From: Chlorocebus sabaeus
Taxonomy: Eukaryota > Chordata > Mammalia > Primates > Cercopithecidae
Direction of reading: 5' to 3'
Assembly: GCF_047675955.1 (NCBI RefSeq)
Contig: NC_132916.1
Coordinates: forward strand, 69,185,481-69,249,480
DNA length: 64,000 nt
The first letter of the stretch is position 1, and every line of letters begins with the position of its first letter. The notes beneath the pieces were generated by a model. That model made no database searches, was not told the origin of the DNA, and worked only from the letters and a program-made list of their open reading frames with translations. Both the position numbers and the translations under genes were made by a program. Positions 46,048 through 58,589 of this stretch are shown here, piece by piece.

Positions 46048-46341
46048 TGTTCCAGGATACATGTGCAGGACATGCAGGTTTATGACATAGGTAAATGTGT
46101 GCTGTGGTGGTTTGCTGCATCTATCAACCTATTACCTAGGTAGTAAGTCCAACATTCATTAGCTATATATCTTGATGCTCTCCCTTCTCCTGCCCCCTCC
46201 CTATGGGCCCCAGTGTGTGGTGTTCCCCTCCCTGGGTCCATGTGTTCTGATTGTTCAGCTCACATTTACAAGTGAGAACATGTGGTGTTTGGTTTTCCGT
46301 TCCTGCATTAGTTTGCTGAGGATAATGGTTTCTAGTTCCAT

Positions 46342-46695
46342 CTATGTCCCAGCAAAGGACATGATCTCATTCCTTTTTATGGCTGTATAATATTTCATGG
46401 TATGTAGGTACCACATTTTCTTTATCCAGTCCATCACTGATAGGTATTTGGGTTGATTCCATGTCTTAGCTATTGTGAACAGTGCTGCAGTGAACACACA
46501 CGTACATGTGTCTTTATAATAGAATGATTTGTATTCCTGTGGGTATATACCTAGTAATAGGATTGGTGGGTTGAATGGTAGTTCTATTGTTAGGTCTTTG
46601 AGGAGTGCCACACTGTCTTCCACAACAGTTGAATTAATTAACATTCTCACCAACAGCATAAAAGCCTTCCTATTTCTCCACAGCTTCATGAGCAT
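46342..46695 (-). pseudogene. L1 ORF2 C-terminal remnant
   Basis: Minus-strand translation includes NQPKYLSVMDWIKKMWYLHT and MKYYTAIKRNEIMSFAGT, the conserved C-terminal part of L1 ORF2. Upstream it is truncated; not functional. Confidence 0.85.
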
Positions 46696-47859
46696 CTGTT
46701 GTTTCTTGACTTTTTAATAATTACCATTCTGACTAGCATTAAATAGTATCCCATTGTGGTTTTGATTTGCATTTCTGTAATGCTCAGTGGTGTTGAGCTT
46801 TTTTTCATATGCTTGGTCGCATAAATGTCCTCTTTTGAGAAGTGTCTGTTCATAAGACACAATTATTTAATGTGGGAGGCACAAATACAGATTTATCCAG
46901 TAAGATAACTTTATTTTCTTCTTTTGAAATGGTATTGTCTTTCTCATTAATGTTTATTAGTTAATAATGGCCAGCTAGACATGTGGAGTGTATATAGTTT
47001 TCAAAAGGTTATTTAAAAATTGTGTATACTAAAGATTGATTTTGTAACTATTCTGAAAACAGGTTAAGTTTCAAAAATTTAATTTTGATTGATTTTCCAA
47101 TTAATTTTGTTGTGTATTTGGAAGCTTCTATTATATCTGTTATTACTTTTTCAGTAATGATGTTTATTGTCCCTATAGATTAATAAAAATGAAGCTTTTT
47201 TCAGCAATTATTCTTTGTCCAATTTGGTCAGTTCTTTTTAACAGTCATCAATAGAAGATACTCATATTGGGATTGTTTCATAAGGCCTGATAACAGCCAG
47301 GCTCAACCTTCAAGCTCTTAAAACGAATGCTGTAGCAGCTGTTGTTCCCGAATGAATGGGCTTAGGTGAAAAGTACAGGTAGCCTTATCCTCCTAGCATG
47401 TCCAAAAATATGAGGTTCGGAGATTTGGGTCAGTCAACTTGATTTATCCTCTCGGAATCTTACTTCTTTCCCTGAAAATCACCTTTATTTTTCAACTTGT
47501 TTGTTTTCTCTGCTAGCATTTGATTTTTAGTTTTCCCTTCCAAGTTGGGAATAAAGCTGGCCAAAAAGAGAAGTATGAAGATTATAGTCTTCTATATTTT
47601 CCTCTTCTGTTATGTTGTTTTAATATCTCAAGTATCATTTTATTACTTTTTTTTAAAACAATCGCCAACAATGTCTTTGTGATAAATGCCTATGAATGTT
47701 AGTGTTTTCATTTTGTAAATATCAAACTCAAGCATGCAGATATTTTCTCAGCACATTTAGCTCCATATCAAACAAACTGAAGAGCCAATGCCCACAGAAA
47801 CAATGCCCACAGTCTTTGTTTTTGTTTTCATTTGTTTCTTTTTCCATTAATTGATTAAT

Positions 47860-50150
47860 CAACTAGTTAAACAAGTATTTATTTAGCTTCCTATTTGCCA
47901 AGCTCTGTGACCAGCCCTAAAGATTCAACCATAAATACACCTTGTTCCTGCTCCCAGGAAGCTTACATTGCTTAGGAGGAGCCATGCAATGCACGTAAGT
48001 GGTAAATAAGAACATAATACATAATTATAGGAGATTGTTTTGGAGGCGAGAGAAATTAAAGAGGTGCTATGTAAGAGAGGGGCTTAACTGAGGCAAATTT
48101 AGAAAGCATAACTTGGTGGCATTTGAACTGGTTCTGAAGGCTAAGAAGGAACCATCTGAAGAAAATTACAGAGTGAACAGCAAATATAAAAGTCATGAGA
48201 CAGGAAAGAGCATAGCATGTGGTTGCAATATAATGAATATGATGGTAAGAGCTTGAGATGCGGTAGGAGAGGAAGGCAGAGGCCAGGTCGTGCGGAACTT
48301 TGTAAGACATGGTATATTAGTCCATTTTCATAGTGTCATAAAGAACTGCCTGAGACTGGGTAATTTATAAAGGAAAGTGTTTTAATTGACTTATAGTTCA
48401 GCATGGCTGGGGAGACCTCAGGAAACTTACAATCATGGCAGAAGGTGAAGGGGAAGCAAGGCACCTTCTTCATAAGGCAGCAGGAAGAGAATTGCTGAGT
48501 GAAGGGGGAAGAGCCCCTTATAAAACTGTCAGATCTTGTGAAAACTCACTCGTTATCACTAGAACAACATGGGGGAAACCATCCCCATGATCCAATTATG
48601 TCCACCTGGTCTCTTCCTTGATACATGGGATATAGAGGTTATAATTCAAGGTGAGATTTGGGTGTGGGTACAAAACCTAATCATATCACAAGGGAAGGAG
48701 TTTGGATATTAAAAGTACAATAGAAACTTATTGGAATTGTTAAGGAAGGGAGTGACACTGTCTGATGTGTATATATTAAAATTTAATCTCTCTGGATCTT
48801 ATGTGGAGAATAGGTTGCTAGTAGGTATAGTAGAATAATTGGGAAGACCAGAAAGGAAGTGATGGCTGTGGTCCAGCTGGGACATGGTGGTCCCCGTGGC
48901 TATTGTATGCCAGTAATGATGTAAAGAAGATGGTAGATTTGCGATATGCTATGGAAGTAGAAAAGACATTTTGGTGGATTAGATATATGCCTTAAGGGCT
49001 TGGAAACAATCCAAGATGGAATTTTGTAAAAGGATGAGTGGTAGTACAATTCACTGAATTGGGAAAGGATGCAGGAGTTTTGAAAGAACAAAAATTATAA
49101 GTTGGGTTATGGTAAGTTTGAGATGCCTGTTAGATATCTAAGTATATAAGTTAAATAGGCAATTATGTATATATATCTGGAACTCAGACGTTCTAGACCT
49201 CAGATATGAATTGAGAGTTCTCAGCATTCACATTGGAGGTTGAACATGTGGGACTGGATGAGATCACCAGGGAGGGAGTGAAGATGAAGATGAGAAGGGC
49301 ATGCCTGACTGAGTCTGTAAGGCCTAGGGTTTGGTGATTGAGCAAAAAAGGAGAAAAGAGCAAAAGGGTCTCAGAAAAAATTTCCAATGAAGTGGAAAAA
49401 AAAATTGCAGATTTGTCACTTTCAGAAATAGAGGGAGGAGAATATCTCTTAGAGGAAATGGAGATAGGGGAATGTTTCTAAGAAAGAATGTTCTACTGGG
49501 TTGAATTGGGCTGAATCATCAAATAAGATGACACAGTACACAATTTTGGGAATTCGACAGCTTGGACATTCCTGGTGATTTTGGAAAGAGCAATTTGGAG
49601 GAAGTAAAATGGCCGGAAGCTAGATAGTGAGATGAAGGTGAAGAAGTAGAAACAGTTTGTGGAAACAACTTTAGAGAAGTTTGTGTGAAGAGGGACAGAG
49701 AGATTGGGTAGTACTTAGTGTGGGGACTGTAGGGTAAAGAGAGTTGATTGACTTTTCTGTTAAAATGGATTATAGTAAATCATGTTTGCGTGCTTATGAG
49801 AATGACCCACTAGATGAGAGACTGGTGATCAAACATAGAGGGGACAAAGAAAGGAGGACAAGAAGGCTTTGAGAAGATAAGAAAGTGAGATTTAGAGAAT
49901 TGGGTTTGGTAAGAACTGGAATGCACCTTTCATTATGACCAGAAAAGGCAACGAGAAGATGAGTTTAGATGTAGGTGAACTAGACCATTAGTGGTGGAAG
50001 ACGAAAGGTTCTTCATGCAAGAACTGAGCTTTATGATCCATCAAGCACATTGTCAGTGAGGTTGGAGGTGGGACTAAGAGAAGTTGGAAGAGAGAGGATT
50101 GGGTTTAAAATCAGATCTTTGTGAGTGGGATGGAGAGTTTCCTAGGGTAA
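47860..50150 (-). mobile_element. Long L2 LINE copy (antisense), split by an LTR
   Basis: Begins aacaagtatttatttagctt (reversed L2 3' end). Body includes gaactttgtaagacatgg, ggagtgacactgtctgatgt, aagtttgagatgcctgttag, gactggatgagatcaccagg and tagagaagtttgtgtgaaga. These are the reverse strand of the L2 reverse-transcriptase region. A solo LTR sits at 48313-48688. No intact reading frame. Confidence 0.72.
48313..48688 (-). mobile_element. MST/THE1 LTR (MaLR), antisense, inside L2
   Basis: tatattagtccattttcata, gactgggtaatttataaagg, ttcagcatggctggggagac, ccttataaaactgtcagatc to the end aatcatatca. Nearly complete solo LTR. Confidence 0.9.
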
Positions 50151-50699
50151 ATTTATAGTATTGCTGGGCAGTAATGAGTGCCTATTTGTGGTTTATATTA
50201 TTAAATGTAAGGAAAGGTAGCCCTGTTGAACTGCTCTTTATAGGATTCATCTGCCCAATGAGGCAATGAAGAAGAATGCAGATGGAAGTGGGAGAAAGAT
50301 GGAGCAGGGAAGAGTAAGATCTTTGGAAATGAGAGGAGAACAGGATTGCCTCTGGTCCATAATGGTGTCTCATGTGTCCCTTTCTCTGGGTGGTGCCATC
50401 CCTCACTAGAGCTGTGGCTTGGCAACCAGATCTTGAATTGGATTTCAAACTTCACTTCCTCATTGAGGCAGTGGTCAACCTTTATAAATATATACAGTGC
50501 CCCTGAACCTGAAACTCAGTATAGGAACATAGGGGATACATATGTTGTACTTTCCACAGCAGGATTTTGCCTGGAAGATGGGTAAACAATAACCTGGAGG
50601 TAGCAGTGGGGAGCAGGGACGACCCTTATTCCAGCTCCTCAGACTGAGGCATAAAGGATCTGAGAGAAAAAGGAAAAAACGTCATGAAAAGTTTGCAGG

Positions 50700-50985
50700 G
50701 GACCCCATGCAGTGGCTGACGTCTGTAATCCAGCACTTTGGGAGTCCAAGGCAGGTGGATCACTTGAGTCCAGGAGTTCCGGACTAGCCTGGGCAATATG
50801 GCAAAACCTCATCTCTACAAAAAATACAAAAATTAGCTGGGCGTGGTGACACATGCCTGTAGTCCCAGCTACTAGGGAGGCTTAGTTAGTAGGTTCAATT
50901 GAACCTAGGAGGTAGAGGTTGCAGTGACCTGTGATCACACCACTGCACTCCAGCCTTGGTGACAGAACCAGACTCTGGAAAAAAC
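50700..50985 (+). mobile_element. Alu, older
   Basis: cccatgcagtggctgacgtc, both arms to ctccagccttggtgacagaa, short A-rich end. Diverged. Confidence 0.9.
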
Positions 50986-52345
50986 AAAAAGTTTGCAGGA
51001 GAAATAATGGCCCTAAGGAAACTGGTTTCAGTGAAGACAAAAAGGGATTGGTTCGAGGAGATGGAAGATACAGTAGAGTCTGCTGATTGTAGAAGAAGAG
51101 CTCTAGAGCATGGTGGAAGAAGGGTTGGGGGAGTGTATTGGTGCAGACTGGGGAAGGTATTGGAGTTACGGTTCAATACTGGTTGACTAATAAAGACCAA
51201 ATATCTGGTAGTGACTTAGCTAAAGAGGAAATAGGATGTGGTGAGGGAATTCCTCTCAAGGAAATGACTCTGTGGTCTTGACTATTCATTTCCTGACAAT
51301 CACAGCCCCAGGAGAGATGCTCCTTTGGATTCGCAGGGCTGTGGGCAGGGATCATGGGGTAGCTGCAGGGCATTGTGGTGGGGCTGTCAATGGGGGTTAG
51401 CAGCTTAAGACGGGGTCTCCTTGAGTCCCATGCAGCGAATTTTCAAATATGATGACGATCTATCCTCTACGTAACCAGGATTGGTCACTAAAAGACCATA
51501 GATCTTTGGAAATACGTGCAGTGCCTGATTCTTCATTTCAAATGCATGTTTCCCATAGCATGCTTTAATGTTAATTTCCCAGGTAAGAATTATTTGAAAG
51601 AACAAAATTCCCTTGTGAAGGTGCTCATTGAAAAGTTTAAAGAATTGTTTCATATTAAGTTTTCTACCTGCCACTCAAACTACTGATGCTACTGTTTTTC
51701 ATTCTAAAAGAGAGAAATGTATTTAAATCTTACACTAATGTAAAGGTCACCTTTTGAGCACACCAAAATTTGGCAACACACATCGATGGTTTTCCTAAGA
51801 TGATCTTTTCATTAAACTCCTTAAAAAGAGAGACATACCTACTCACGTTCAAATACTCTTTTGACCAATTATAAGCAAATGCATAATTGATTAAATAATA
51901 TATCTTGTAAATTAAAATATCAAGTATTATTTAACATCTTTAAAATAACATTTTAAAAAGGCAGGTATATCATGTTTTATTATGTTACAAAATGACTGTA
52001 GGCTATAGGGTATCATAGCTGCTTTTATTACAAAAATATCTTTAAAAAGCTAAGAGTTTACATTTTAAAAAATATCCTACTTCCCCTTAATGTAAACTAT
52101 TATAAATCTGTCACCCGTGGATATCCTTAAATCTTTTATGGGAAGCTAATTATATTTTTAGTTGGTATCATTTCTTGCAGTAAAGACTTTTATAGTCTGT
52201 TACTTCTTCTGTTTGAAGTAAAAAAAAATATTTCTGCTAATGTTACCCTTCTAAACTTAAAGTGTTGTATCTTTAGGTTTTTTTGCCTATGTACTTTGTG
52301 ATTTGTATATTTAACGAAAGTTTTAAAAATTTTTCTTTACCTTTA

Positions 52346-52349
<4 letters not shown>

Positions 52350-52394
<45 letters not shown>

Positions 52395-52676
52395 GAGGCA
52401 GAGTCTCGCTCTGTCGCCCAGGCTGGAGTGCAGTGGCCAGATCTCGGCTCACTGCAAGCTCCGCCTCCCGGATTTACTCCATTCTCCTGCCTCAGCCTCC
52501 CGAGTAGCTGGGACTACAGGCGCCCGCCACCTCGCCCGGCTAGTTTTTTGTATTTTTTAGTAGAGACAGGGTTTCACTGTGTTAGCCAGGATTGTCTCGA
52601 TCTCCTGACCTCGTGATCCGCCCGTCTCGGCCTCCCAAAGTGCTGGGATTACAGGCTTGAGCCACCGCGCCCGGCC
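52350..52676 (-). mobile_element. Young AluY of Old World monkey AluYR type (antisense)
   Basis: A 46-base T run (52348-52393), low divergence, and a perfect 14-base target duplication tttacctttatctt (52336-52349 and 52677-52690). Read on its own strand it has ggctcaagcctgtaatcc, gagacgggcggatcacgagg and ctagccgggcgaggtggcgg, which I know from rhesus AluYRa/b and not from human AluY. Confidence 0.9.
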
Positions 52677-52904
52677 TTTACCTTTATCTTCTAGCCATAA
52701 ATTCCTAAGCTTAAAACCATTTCTTTTCCTTTAACAGTACTCCTTCCCTTGTATTATCTCGTTACTTTTCTCAATACGTCCTCTAGCTGTGTTCTGATCT
52801 TTCTTGAGACGTAACAGTCAGAACTGCCAAATATGAAATCTACATCGAGAATCATAAACGAATGCAAGTTCAGTGCTGGATGTGATCTTAGAACTCTTCT
52901 GTGT

Positions 52905-53230
52905 TAATGCTTCCCAACCTTTTTTGCGATTGGCACACTACTCATCTATTCCCGTCAGTCATGTTTCGTTTACATGCAGCGATTCTTAATGAAGCTGATT
53001 TTGAAACTAGGGATGGAGGTGAGAGTGGAGGAACATTTCTAGTGGGTTTTGTAATTCCTGTAATGGATTATGTAGTTTTAAAAGGATCTCTGGAGATTTT
53101 GAAATGGGTCATTTGCTGATCCGGTACAAGCCCCTTATTTTAAGGATGAAAAAAATAAATTGGAGATTTGAAATGATTTATCCCAAGCCATACAGCTAGT
53201 AAATGGTGGAGGTGATAGAATTAGTTCATT
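52905..53230 (+). repeat. Diverged repeat pieces (hAT-like start, MIR-like end)
   Basis: cttcccaacctttttt resembles a hAT-type end. The last 80 bases (taaggatgaaaaaaataaat, ccatacagctagtaaatggt) resemble a reversed MIR. Both weak. Confidence 0.35.
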
Positions 53231-53904
53231 GTCTTCTGAGAGCAATGTACAAATGGCATTAAAGGTAGTAGATTAGCCTGTGTAATAAAGTATGAATACA
53301 TGTTCCTGAGACTCTAATTTCAGTGATTTTATTGACTTATGATATTATAATAAATCATGTGAAATTCCTTGAAAATAGATTAAAAATCTTGTAATATTGA
53401 GTATACCGTACTCTAGCCTAGGATCTAATTTTTAAAAGTAAGAAAAAATAAACTGGAGGTGGAGGAAACAACTGAGCTATAGTCTATTAGAAATTTTTAT
53501 AAATTATATTAATTTCAAAAATCAGAATATAAAATAACATGTATAAACTATGATTTTAAATTTAAACATGTATATTCATTATAATAATAAGAAGTCAATT
53601 TGAACTGCTGTAAGTAGGGTTTGACTTTTAGTATGGTCATTATGTTTAGTAGTTGATTAAGTTTATGATAAAAATTTGATACCAACTATGTAGGCATTAA
53701 AAAAATTCCAGGACACTTATCATTAAATTTGACATTTGCATTCAATAAGCAAAAATAATTTCATAGTATTTCGCCAAATTCATACATGAGGTTAGGGAAA
53801 ATATTTATTGAGTATTCACTATATCTTGATACATTTATGTGTGTATACCTCATTTTCTCCTGAAAATATTGCTGCAATATGGAGATGTTATTCCTATTGC
53901 TGTA

Positions 53905-54125
53905 TAAGTTTATTCAATAAATACTTGTTGAGTTGCTACTGTATGTAGGTCCTGGTCCTACATATGCCGGATGCATTGACGAACAACAGCTTTAAACAGG
54001 CAAGAAGATATTTGCTTACCATCATGATCAGAGATACAATGAGGAAGGCAGAAAAGTGACCCCCAAAGAGATTATTCTGAATTTTCTGGGTGAGCCCCAT
54101 TTCATCCCAGGAGTCCTTGAAAGTG
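53905..54125 (-). mobile_element. L2/MIR-type 3' end (antisense)
   Basis: tttattcaataaatacttgt and agttgctactgtatgtaggt resemble the reversed L2 3' end. Short and diverged. Confidence 0.5.
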
Positions 54126-54133
54126 GAGAAGGT

Positions 54134-54420
54134 GGGCTGGACCTGGTGGCTCACGCCTGTAATCCCAGCACTTTGGGAGGCCTGGGTGGGCGCATCACGA
54201 GGTCAGGAGATCGAGACCATCCTGGCTAACACAGTGAAACCCCATCTCTACTAAAAATACACACACACACACACACACAAATTAGCCGGGCATGGTGGCG
54301 GGTGCCTGTAGTCCCAGCTAATCAGGAGCCTGAGGCAGGAGAATGGCGGAGATTGCGCCACTGCATTCTAGCCTGGAGGACAGAGTGAAATTCTGTGTCA
54401 AAAAAAAAAAAAAAAAAAAA
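54134..54420 (+). mobile_element. Alu with (AC)n in the linker and an internal deletion
   Basis: gctggacctggtggctcacg start, an AC repeat at 54261-54279 in place of the middle A run, and a ~40-base loss in the right arm (gagaatggcggagattgcgc). A tail of 21. Confidence 0.93.
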
Positions 54421-54423
54421 GAA

Positions 54424-54740
54424 ATGTGGAGGAGGCGGCAGAAGAGTGGTTCAGAGAGATGTGATGTGAGGACTTCACCTGCTGTTGCTGGATTTGAAGG
54501 TGGAGAAAGTGGCTACGAGTCAAGGAATGTGGCAACTTCTAGAAGTTGGAAAAGAAGAGAAACCAGATTCACCCCTAGACCCTCCAAAAATAAATGCAGC
54601 CCTGCTGATAACTTGATTTTAGTCTAATGGAGACCCATGTTGATCACTAGCCTACAAAACTGTCGGACAATAAACTTGTGTTGCTTTATACCACAAAGTT
54701 TGTGGTTATTTATGATAGCAGCGATGAAACACCAACAGCC
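54424..54740 (+). mobile_element. MLT1-type LTR (MaLR)
   Basis: gaggcggcagaagagtggtt, acgagtcaaggaatgtggca, tctagaagttggaaaagaag, cagccctgctgataacttga and accacaaagtttgtggttat follow an MLT1 LTR in plus orientation. Confidence 0.75.
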
Positions 54741-56867
54741 ATGGTAGGGGAAACTATGGGATGCCTTGGGGAAGGTACCATGGTTTTGGAAAGTGTTTGC
54801 ATCCAGGTCTGGAAGGTCAGTAGAAGTTAACCAGGTGGGACGGGGAAAATTAGTGGAGGCTGGAGGAGAGGAGCAGGAGGATATTTAAGGTAAAAAAAGT
54901 AAAATGTAGAGTTCTGGATGTGACAGAGGCAGTGACCTCTCAGAGTACTAATAATTGGTTCATTTTTGTAGATAAATAACATATGAAGTGTGAAGTGGGG
55001 AGATGCCTCCTGGGGAGTTGAGCCAGAGTCAGATCATGGAAAACCTGTGTATCAGGCAGAGTTTAGGAATGATGAAGACAATCCTTGCCCACGCGCTTGT
55101 GGCTAGTGAGCAATGGAGCTTTGTCTACCTTAATCCAAAATCCATATTTTTTAACCAACAAAGTAGACGTCTTTTCCAGAACAACTAAAATTTGTTTTTC
55201 TGAAAGGAAAGTATCCTACAAAGTGAATATTTTTAAAGTAGTATCTCTTTTCCCACTGATGATCAGTAGATAATTTGTCAATAGGTGCTCTAGCTTCTGG
55301 ATTGAGAATGTTCCACTGGTGACCAAAGTGTGCTGCTGGAATTACTCTACCCAGTGGAATACTGTCTGAGGCCAAGTGCTCATGGTCTTCTTAGCTCACT
55401 TTTCCTTTGAAGCATGACCTTAGGTTGCCCACCTCCCCTCCTAGCCTGGTTCTTTATACTTGCTAGGTATCTAAGTATCTCTTACTCTTATATAAAGAGA
55501 ATCCTTTGCCTTTACCCTTAGGGTTCTTAGACATTTACATCCTCTTCCCTAGTTTGGACATTCTCAGGGTTTAATAGAATTATTCTGTAATGATCTCTTT
55601 TTACATTAGCTGTTGCCATATAACCTATTATGTGCATATGAATATTTTTAAATAATAAAACAGAATTCTGATTATGGGAAATGAAGGTGTTTGACCTTAG
55701 TAAATTTTTTTAATGACTAAATGTTATATATTGAATGTTCTTAAAGGAGAATCACCTGTTTGTAGTGGATTGATTGCACATGTGCACTCCTCTAATCTTT
55801 GTTTTCTAGTGCCTTTTTTAGTACAGCCTTCATTTGGCTATTCTTAATGTTTTTTCTGTTGATGTTTTAAAAATAGAAAATATAGGCAGGGTTTGGGGAA
55901 CGATAAAACATCAACCCCAACAACCACTGAAATTCTAGTGAGTAACTTCTAAATTTTAAAAATTAAAAAAGTATTCACCTATGATTACAAAACAAAAAAC
56001 AAAGAAACAAAAAAACAAAAAAACCCCAACAACAACCACTAAGCACTGAAAGGTTTATAACAGAATATAGTTCTTTTCCCTCGACTCACCGCAGTGCCCT
56101 TCCTAGAGGCAACTATTCTCTTTACCTTTTACATTTCCATATTCTAAATAAGATGAGTATGCCATCATCTTTCAGTTCTTCAGTATTAGACATTGTCTGC
56201 TGACGTCCTATTTTGGTAAATACATAGGAAGTTGCTTAGGGATGCCACTGTTCTTTTCCCTGCTTCATCATGGAATTTTAGATAAATAAATATAAAGTGT
56301 TGACATTATTTTGTCTGTCTAAACATTATTACCAACTGAAAACTGAGGTTTACTATAATTTTGTTTCCTATGTGTTTGTTTTACCTGAAATTAATAATTG
56401 CCTTATTTTTATATGCCTAATTTTCTTTGCACCTATTGCTAATCCTCCCACATTTTCCAGTGACCTGACAGTACAATTTTCCACAATGCCAATCGCATTA
56501 AGCAGGCTATCACTTCTAATATTGTTCCTTGGTGACGTCTCTTCTGGAGACATGCTTTCTAGGCCTGCTACACAGCCATCATGCTGGGTATTTGCTTTGC
56601 TCCTACTTTACAATCTCTGCTTCTTGGATCTCATGGATGTTTTGTGTTATTTGTTTGTTTTTGTCTTTTTATTTGTTTTGTTCTTTGGTTTATTTGTTTT
56701 CTTCTTTGGGGCGATTTCCTGATTTTGTCTGTGCGTATCCTTTGTAAGTTTTGTCATGTTAAAACAGGAATACAGAGTGGTGGCAATGCTGAAGACAGCC
56801 CATACCTGCTCCAGTTTGGATTCACACCGTCTTTTCTGTGATCTCCTCTCACCATTAACAGGAGAGC

Positions 56868-57537
56868 CCCTTCTCATTGTTCAACTCCCACTTATGAGTG
56901 AGAATATGCAGTGTTTAGTTTTCTGTTCCTGTGTTATTTTGCTGAGAATGATGGTTTCCAGCTTCATCTATGCCCCTGCAAAGGACATGAACTCATTCTT
57001 TTTTATGGCTGCATAGTATTCCATGGTGTATGTGGGTCACATTTTCTTTATCCAGTCTGTCATTGATGGGCATTTGGGTTGTAAATAGTGCTACAGTAAA
57101 CATACATGTGCATGTGTCTTTATAGTAGAATGATTTATAATATTTTGGGTATATAGCCAGTAATGGGATCACTGGGTCAAATGGTATTTCTGGTTCTAGA
57201 TCCTTGAGGAATCACCACACTGTCTTCCACAATGGTTGAACTAATTTACACTCCCACCGACAGTGTAAAAGCCTTCCTATTTCTCCACATCCTCTCCAGC
57301 ATCTGTTATTTCGTGACTTTCTAATGATCACATTCTACCTGGTGTGAGATGGTATCTCATTGTGGTTTTGATTTGCATTTCTCTAATGACCAGCGATGAT
57401 GAGCTTTTTTTCATATGTTTGTTGGCCACATAAATGTTTTCTTTTGAGAAATGTCTGTTCATATCCTTCACCCACTTTTTGATGTGGTAGTTTGATTTTT
57501 TCTTGTAAATTTGTTTAAGTGTAGGAGCTAATTTTAA
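56868..57537 (-). mobile_element. L1 ORF2 3' fragment (antisense)
   Basis: cccttctcattgttcaactc, gcatagtattccatggtgta, gtgtaaaagccttcctattt and aatgtctgttcatatccttc. Truncated at both ends, no tail seen. Confidence 0.88.
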
Positions 57538-57548
57538 AGACATAGCAT

Positions 57549-57990
57549 GGCTGGGCATGGTGGCTCAGCCTGTAATGCCGGTACTTTGGGAGGCTGAGGC
57601 AGACACATCACTTGAGGTCAGGAGTTCAAGACCAGCCTGGCCAACATGGTGAAACCCTATCTCTACTAAAAAAAATACAAAAATCTGTTGGGCATGGTGG
57701 TGCATGCCTGTAGTTCCAGAAGTTTGGGAGGCCAAGGCGGACCAATCGCCTGAGGTCAACAGTTTGAGACCAGGCTGGGCAGCATGGTGAAATCCTGTCT
57801 CTATTAAAAAAATACAAAAATTAGCCAGGTGTGGTGGCAGGCACCAATAATCCCAGCTACCTGGGAGGCTGAGGCAGGAGAATTACTTGAACTGGGGAGG
57901 TAGCGGTTGCAGTGAGCTGAGATCGTACCACTGCACTCTAGCCTGGGTGACAGAGCAAGATTCTGTCTCAAAAATAAAATAAAATAATAT
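57549..57990 (+). mobile_element. Alu with a duplicated left arm (about 440 bp)
   Basis: Starts ggctgggcatggtggctcag. The left-arm block from tttgggaggc to acaaaaat occurs twice (about 57586-57684 and 57722-57821), the second followed by a normal right arm. Tail aaaataaaataaaataatat. Confidence 0.9.
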
Positions 57991-58009
57991 TATAGAAAGA
58001 TTGTCATTC

Positions 58010-58560
58010 TGTAAATACTTGTATAAATAGGACTCAGGAATATGAAGGTACAAAAAGTTCTGCTGAAAGAGAGTTTATAGAATGGGTGGAAAAATACGAA
58101 AACTGTAATGTAGTTAAAATACAATTTAAGAATGAAACAAGATCATCATTCAAGGCCTTTTTCCAGGATCCGTGTGAATAATTGTTGTTCGAAGAGGATT
58201 ATTGACCTTTTATGAACTCATGACAAGGAAACCTAACTGGGATGGAATGTTCTGGAAGAGGTAGTCCTTAACCTTTAAAGGAGTGGTAGGATTGTGGTAG
58301 GTTTACGATAAATGGAGAGGGTCAGCAGGACATTTTTATATGGATATAACATTTTCGTGTGGACACAGTAGTAAGAATATTCTAGAGAAAAAGGAGCACA
58401 CCACTATTACCTAAACAGAGTATTGAAGAAAACTAGGGGATAAAGTTGGAGAAGTAAACTGGGATCAATTATGGAGGAAATTAAATTCCAGGTGAGGCAA
58501 TTTGAATTGATTCTGCAGGTTAAGAAGTAAGCGCTAGGATGAAGTTGATGACATTGAAGA
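58010..58560 (-). mobile_element. Possible L2 fragment (antisense)
   Basis: Sequence of the form agggtcagcaggacattttt and tgaggcaatttgaattgatt is similar in composition to reversed L2 elsewhere in the window. Weak. Confidence 0.3.
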
Positions 58561-58589
58561 ATGTCATATAAACAGAATGTTAGTATGTA

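Larger units (their letters stand above)
45979..46853 (-). mobile_element. L1 3' end (L1PA/PB type), 5' truncated, antisense
   Basis: Reversed L1 3' end: a T/ATTTT-rich tail, gttccaggatacatgtgcag, the ORF2 C-terminal region (gctgtataatatttcatggt), stopping at 46853. Target duplication aagacacaatt at 45968-45978 and 46854-46864, as expected for target-primed insertion. Confidence 0.92.

Noticed and set aside
52321..52680. Retrocopy of a gene with a poly-A tail
   Set aside because: The sequence next to the T run is a complete Alu, not a gene copy.
56297..56722. ORF of 141 codons rich in Leu/Phe
   Set aside because: Membrane-like look comes from T-rich intron DNA (ttgtttgtttttgtcttttt). No start context, splice signals or known family.
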